From Candidatus Poribacteria bacterium (GTDB taxonomy: Bacteria > Poribacteria > WGA-4E > WGA-3G): a stretch of DNA of 64,000 nucleotides. The notes under the pieces are model-generated. The model had not been told where the DNA came from and searched no databases. It saw only the letters and a list, made by a program, of their open reading frames with translations. The stretch is taken from positions 1-64,000 of the forward strand of contig JAPPES010000126.1 in the NCBI GenBank assembly GCA_028824125.1, read 5' to 3'. A program made the translations under genes and the position numbers. Below, in pieces: positions 61,934 through 64,000 of this stretch (positions are counted from its first letter, which is position 1; the number at the start of each line of letters is the position of its first letter).

Positions 61934-62078
61934 TCCACATATCATAAGCATACTTGTGAACTTTTGTAGTTAATTCTCTTTACAAATTTTTGGAAAATAT
62001 GTTAAAATTTATTTCAGCACCTCTAAAAATAGCATATTGAACAGATAGATTTAATCTTATCCCTGATAGGTAATTCTA

Positions 62079-62774
62079 ATGGTTAATAGCATTACTCGTT
62101 ATTTCAAGGGAATATGGTATGCGCTTATTGGGCGTGCATATCAGCAGGCTGACAAACTTTCGGAGAACCCTGAAGCGGTGCGCGGGGTTTATGAAGATAT
62201 TAGCCGTGCCAAACAAGCGAATATTCAACGTTACAAACAAGCGATTGGTCAGTTAATGGCACTTGTTGAACAGAAAAGACTTTTGTTGAAGCACCTCACG
62301 GATGAGATTGTTGATCTCAAAAAGAAGAAGGCAAATGCAACTCAAAAAGCGAAAACTATTGCTGCTGAACTACGAGAAGCAGGAACACCTGAAGAGGAGA
62401 TCGGACAACATCCTGAATATATCCGATGTGTTTCTGCTAATGACGATTTCGAGTACACATTGAAAAAGAAAAACGTTCGCGTCGCAAAACTTGAGCGGGA
62501 TATTAAACGCGCGCAAGAAGATATTGAATGTCATAAAGCTCAGATATTGGACCTGCAACGCGATTTAGAAAAGATTAAAACTGAACAATCTGAAGCCGTT
62601 GAGGATATAATTGCTGTCCGCGAACAAGAGGAAATTGCTGATATGTTATCAGGTATAAGTATGGATGGCACTTCAGCAGAACTGACGCGGATGCGCGAAA
62701 TTCGGGAAAAAGAACCGAACGCGTTACATGCACAATTGGAAACAGATATAGACAAAGAACACAACGGATGCTAA
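62079..62774 (+). CDS. pspA: PspA/IM30-family protein, copy 1
   Basis: 231 residues, almost entirely coiled-coil with heptad Lys/Glu patterns from residue 25 to 190. PspA proteins are bacterial ESCRT-III relatives that form rods on stressed membranes. The N-terminal amphipathic helix is present (SITRYFKGIWYALIGRA), as is NPEAVRGVYEDI. The C-terminal domain (VRE, TRMREIREKEP) is short. Strongly similar to the copy starting at 63458. A membrane gene lies between them. Confidence 0.88.
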   Translation: MVNSITRYFKGIWYALIGRAYQQADKLSENPEAVRGVYEDISRAKQANIQRYKQAIGQLMALVEQKRLLLKHLTDEIVDLKKKKANATQKAKTIAAELREAGTPEEEIGQHPEYIRCVSANDDFEYTLKKKNVRVAKLERDIKRAQEDIECHKAQILDLQRDLEKIKTEQSEAVEDIIAVREQEEIADMLSGISMDGTSAELTRMREIREKEPNALHAQLETDIDKEHNGC

Positions 62775-62822
62775 AAGAACTGCGTGTCTTTGAAACGACG
62801 ATTAAATCAGGGAAATATTAGA

Positions 62823-63368
62823 ATGGATGATATTTTTGCTCCTGATACATTCAAAAAGGTATTCTTGTCTTACTTTTGGAAGTGGGGTGCAGTTTGGGGC
62901 GTTTTAATGATTTTAATCGTCACATTTATTGTAAAATTAAATGTGGTAAGCGTTGAATCTCAAATTAACTCTAACGGTATTGCCACTGGTCGTTTCGCAT
63001 TCGGAAATGTGGCAATGGGGGTACTTACTGGTTACGGTGTTTTCGGATCGGCTGTTGTATATGCTTTTGCAATTCTTGCTATGAGTCCTGTCCAAGCAGT
63101 AGGGGTTATAGCAATCGGTGGTATAAATGCAGGCGGTATTATCGCCATCGGTACCAACGCTTTTGGTATTATAGCGATCGGTGGTAATGCTTATGGAATT
63201 ATTGCTATCGGTCCACATACGTGGGGGATTTATACATTATCTAATTCTGAATTTGGCAAAGGCAGATATAGATTTTCACCTCATCATCAAGATGATCAAG
63301 CAGTCAAGTTTTTTACACATTTTATGCCAAAATTAAAGTCAGCATTTTCATCTACTTATAATGGATGA
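62823..63368 (+). CDS. Membrane protein with tandem G-x-IAIG repeats
   Basis: 181 residues from the ATG at 62823; AGGGA precedes it. Two hydrophobic helices (about residues 20-40 and 70-95) are followed by a repeat block VGVIAIGG, GGIIAIGT, GIIAIGG and GIIAIGP with a period of 8-10 residues and no charged residues. Such repeats could form a beta-solenoid or a membrane-embedded stack. The tail is polar. The family has no name I recognise. Position between two PspA genes suggests a role in membrane integrity. Confidence 0.8.
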   Translation: MDDIFAPDTFKKVFLSYFWKWGAVWGVLMILIVTFIVKLNVVSVESQINSNGIATGRFAFGNVAMGVLTGYGVFGSAVVYAFAILAMSPVQAVGVIAIGGINAGGIIAIGTNAFGIIAIGGNAYGIIAIGPHTWGIYTLSNSEFGKGRYRFSPHHQDDQAVKFFTHFMPKLKSAFSSTYNG

Positions 63369-63457
63369 ATACCGCAACTTGTTTTAAGGTTGTAATTATT
63401 GTAAAATTCAGAAACAAATTTTGAATAATACTTAAATTTCATATAGGAGGAATTAAA

Positions 63458-64000
63458 ATGGCAAACGGCATTACCCGTTTTTTCAAAGCAATCTGGTATT
63501 CAATAACCGGTCGTGCGCATGAGCAGGCAGACAAAATGATGGAGAATCCCGAAGCAGTACGTGGTGCTTATGAAGATATTATCAAAGATAAAAAGGGAAA
63601 TATCCAGCGCTATAAGGAAGCAATTGGACAACTCATGGCACTCGTTGAACAGAAAAGACTTTCACTAAAGAAACTCACGGATGATGTTGGTGATCTTGAA
63701 AAGAAGAAGGCAGGCGCAATCGCTAAAGCGAAAAGCACCGCAGCTGAGTTGCAAAAATCAGGCACTGCAGATGAAGAGATCAAGCAGCATCCGGAATATA
63801 CACGATGTGTAGCGGCCTTCAACGATTTTCGCTCTACCTCAGAAGAAAAAAATGCGCGCATAGATGAATTGGAGGAAGATATTGAACGCGCACAAGGCGA
63901 CATTGAATCGCACAAAGCTCAGATATTGGACCTGCAACGCGATTTAGATAAGATTAAGACCGAACAATCTGAGGCGTACGCGGATCTGATTACTGCACGT
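63458..64000 (+). CDS. pspA: PspA/IM30-family protein, copy 2 (runs off the window)
   Basis: Partial: 181 residues visible, in frame to the window end. ATAGGAGG precedes the ATG. It matches copy 1 closely: NGITRFFKAIWY, NPEAVRGAYEDI, QRYKEAIGQLMALVEQKRL, SHKAQILDLQRDLDKIKTEQSEA. It is coiled-coil throughout. The tandem arrangement suggests duplication around the IAIG-repeat gene. Confidence 0.88.
   Translation, partial: MANGITRFFKAIWYSITGRAHEQADKMMENPEAVRGAYEDIIKDKKGNIQRYKEAIGQLMALVEQKRLSLKKLTDDVGDLEKKKAGAIAKAKSTAAELQKSGTADEEIKQHPEYTRCVAAFNDFRSTSEEKNARIDELEEDIERAQGDIESHKAQILDLQRDLDKIKTEQSEAYADLITAR

Overview
The window looks like a chromosomal contig from an uncultured bacterium with moderate G+C content. 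Its gene content fits the Poribacteria / Planctomycetes-Verrucomicrobia type of gene pool: DUF1587/1592/1588/1585 and DUF1552 proteins, Gfo/Idh/MocA oxidoreductase, sulfatase, LamG proteins, a DUF5916 outer-membrane protein, an OPT-like membrane protein, and many ankyrin and WD40 proteins. I favour Candidatus Poribacteria, but this is inferred from gene content; there is no rRNA or tRNA in the window.

Layout. 1-5.1 kb: a Gfo/Idh/MocA oxidoreductase (-) and the B12-dependent ribonucleotide reductase nrdJ (+) with a clear promoter and terminator. 5.1-8.8 kb: a cassette bracketed by direct repeats. It has a strong promoter, a compact three-way-junction leader RNA and three genes: a small Cys-rich secreted peptide, a membrane protein with a histidine triad, and a large Cys-rich secreted protein. 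9.0-10.3 kb: RNase P RNA and an orphan D12 adenine methyltransferase. 10.4-17.8 kb: a MITE-like element, then the DUF1592-type cytochrome/DUF1552 pair with a lipoprotein metallopeptidase, a Tat-exported SMP-30 protein and a lipoprotein with a duplicated domain. 18-24.4 kb: hydantoinase B, an operator/iteron array without a gene, an enolase-superfamily enzyme, an MFS carrier and a sulfite-oxidase-like molybdoenzyme. 24.4-34.3 kb: a duplicated set of YwqK-like zinc-ribbon proteins, LamG, DUF5916, PolX-type HhH-only proteins, ankyrin and beta-propeller proteins. 34.3-40.1 kb: two paralogous Rieske proteins with a shared unknown domain, and two ankyrin genes. 40.3-43.8 kb: SHMT and an OPT-like transporter. 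43.9-47.9 kb: an hsdS wreck followed by an unknown two-gene module (A-B) present twice plus an extra A, interrupted by a LamG gene. 48-51.8 kb: a GlmU-type nucleotidyltransferase fused to a DUF89 phosphatase, then a PaaK/CapK-like ligase. 52.1-54.6 kb: a second cassette with an operator-promoter, a leader RNA of six hairpins, two secreted proteins and a terminator resembling that of the 5.6 kb cassette. 54.8-61.3 kb: sulfatase, sulfurtransferase, disulfide oxidoreductase and D-aminoacylase. 62-64 kb: PspA, a membrane protein with G-x-IAIG repeats, and a second PspA running off the end.

Intergenic space is full of palindromic repeats of several families, some inserted into each other. The strongest candidates for undescribed biology are the A-B module, the GlmU-DUF89 fusion, the two promoter/structured-leader/secreted-protein cassettes, the shared C-terminal TTWG motif on otherwise unrelated secreted proteins, the Rieske-ankyrin operon, the iteron/operator array at 20.2-20.4 kb, and a palindromic element whose core is inverted between its two copies.
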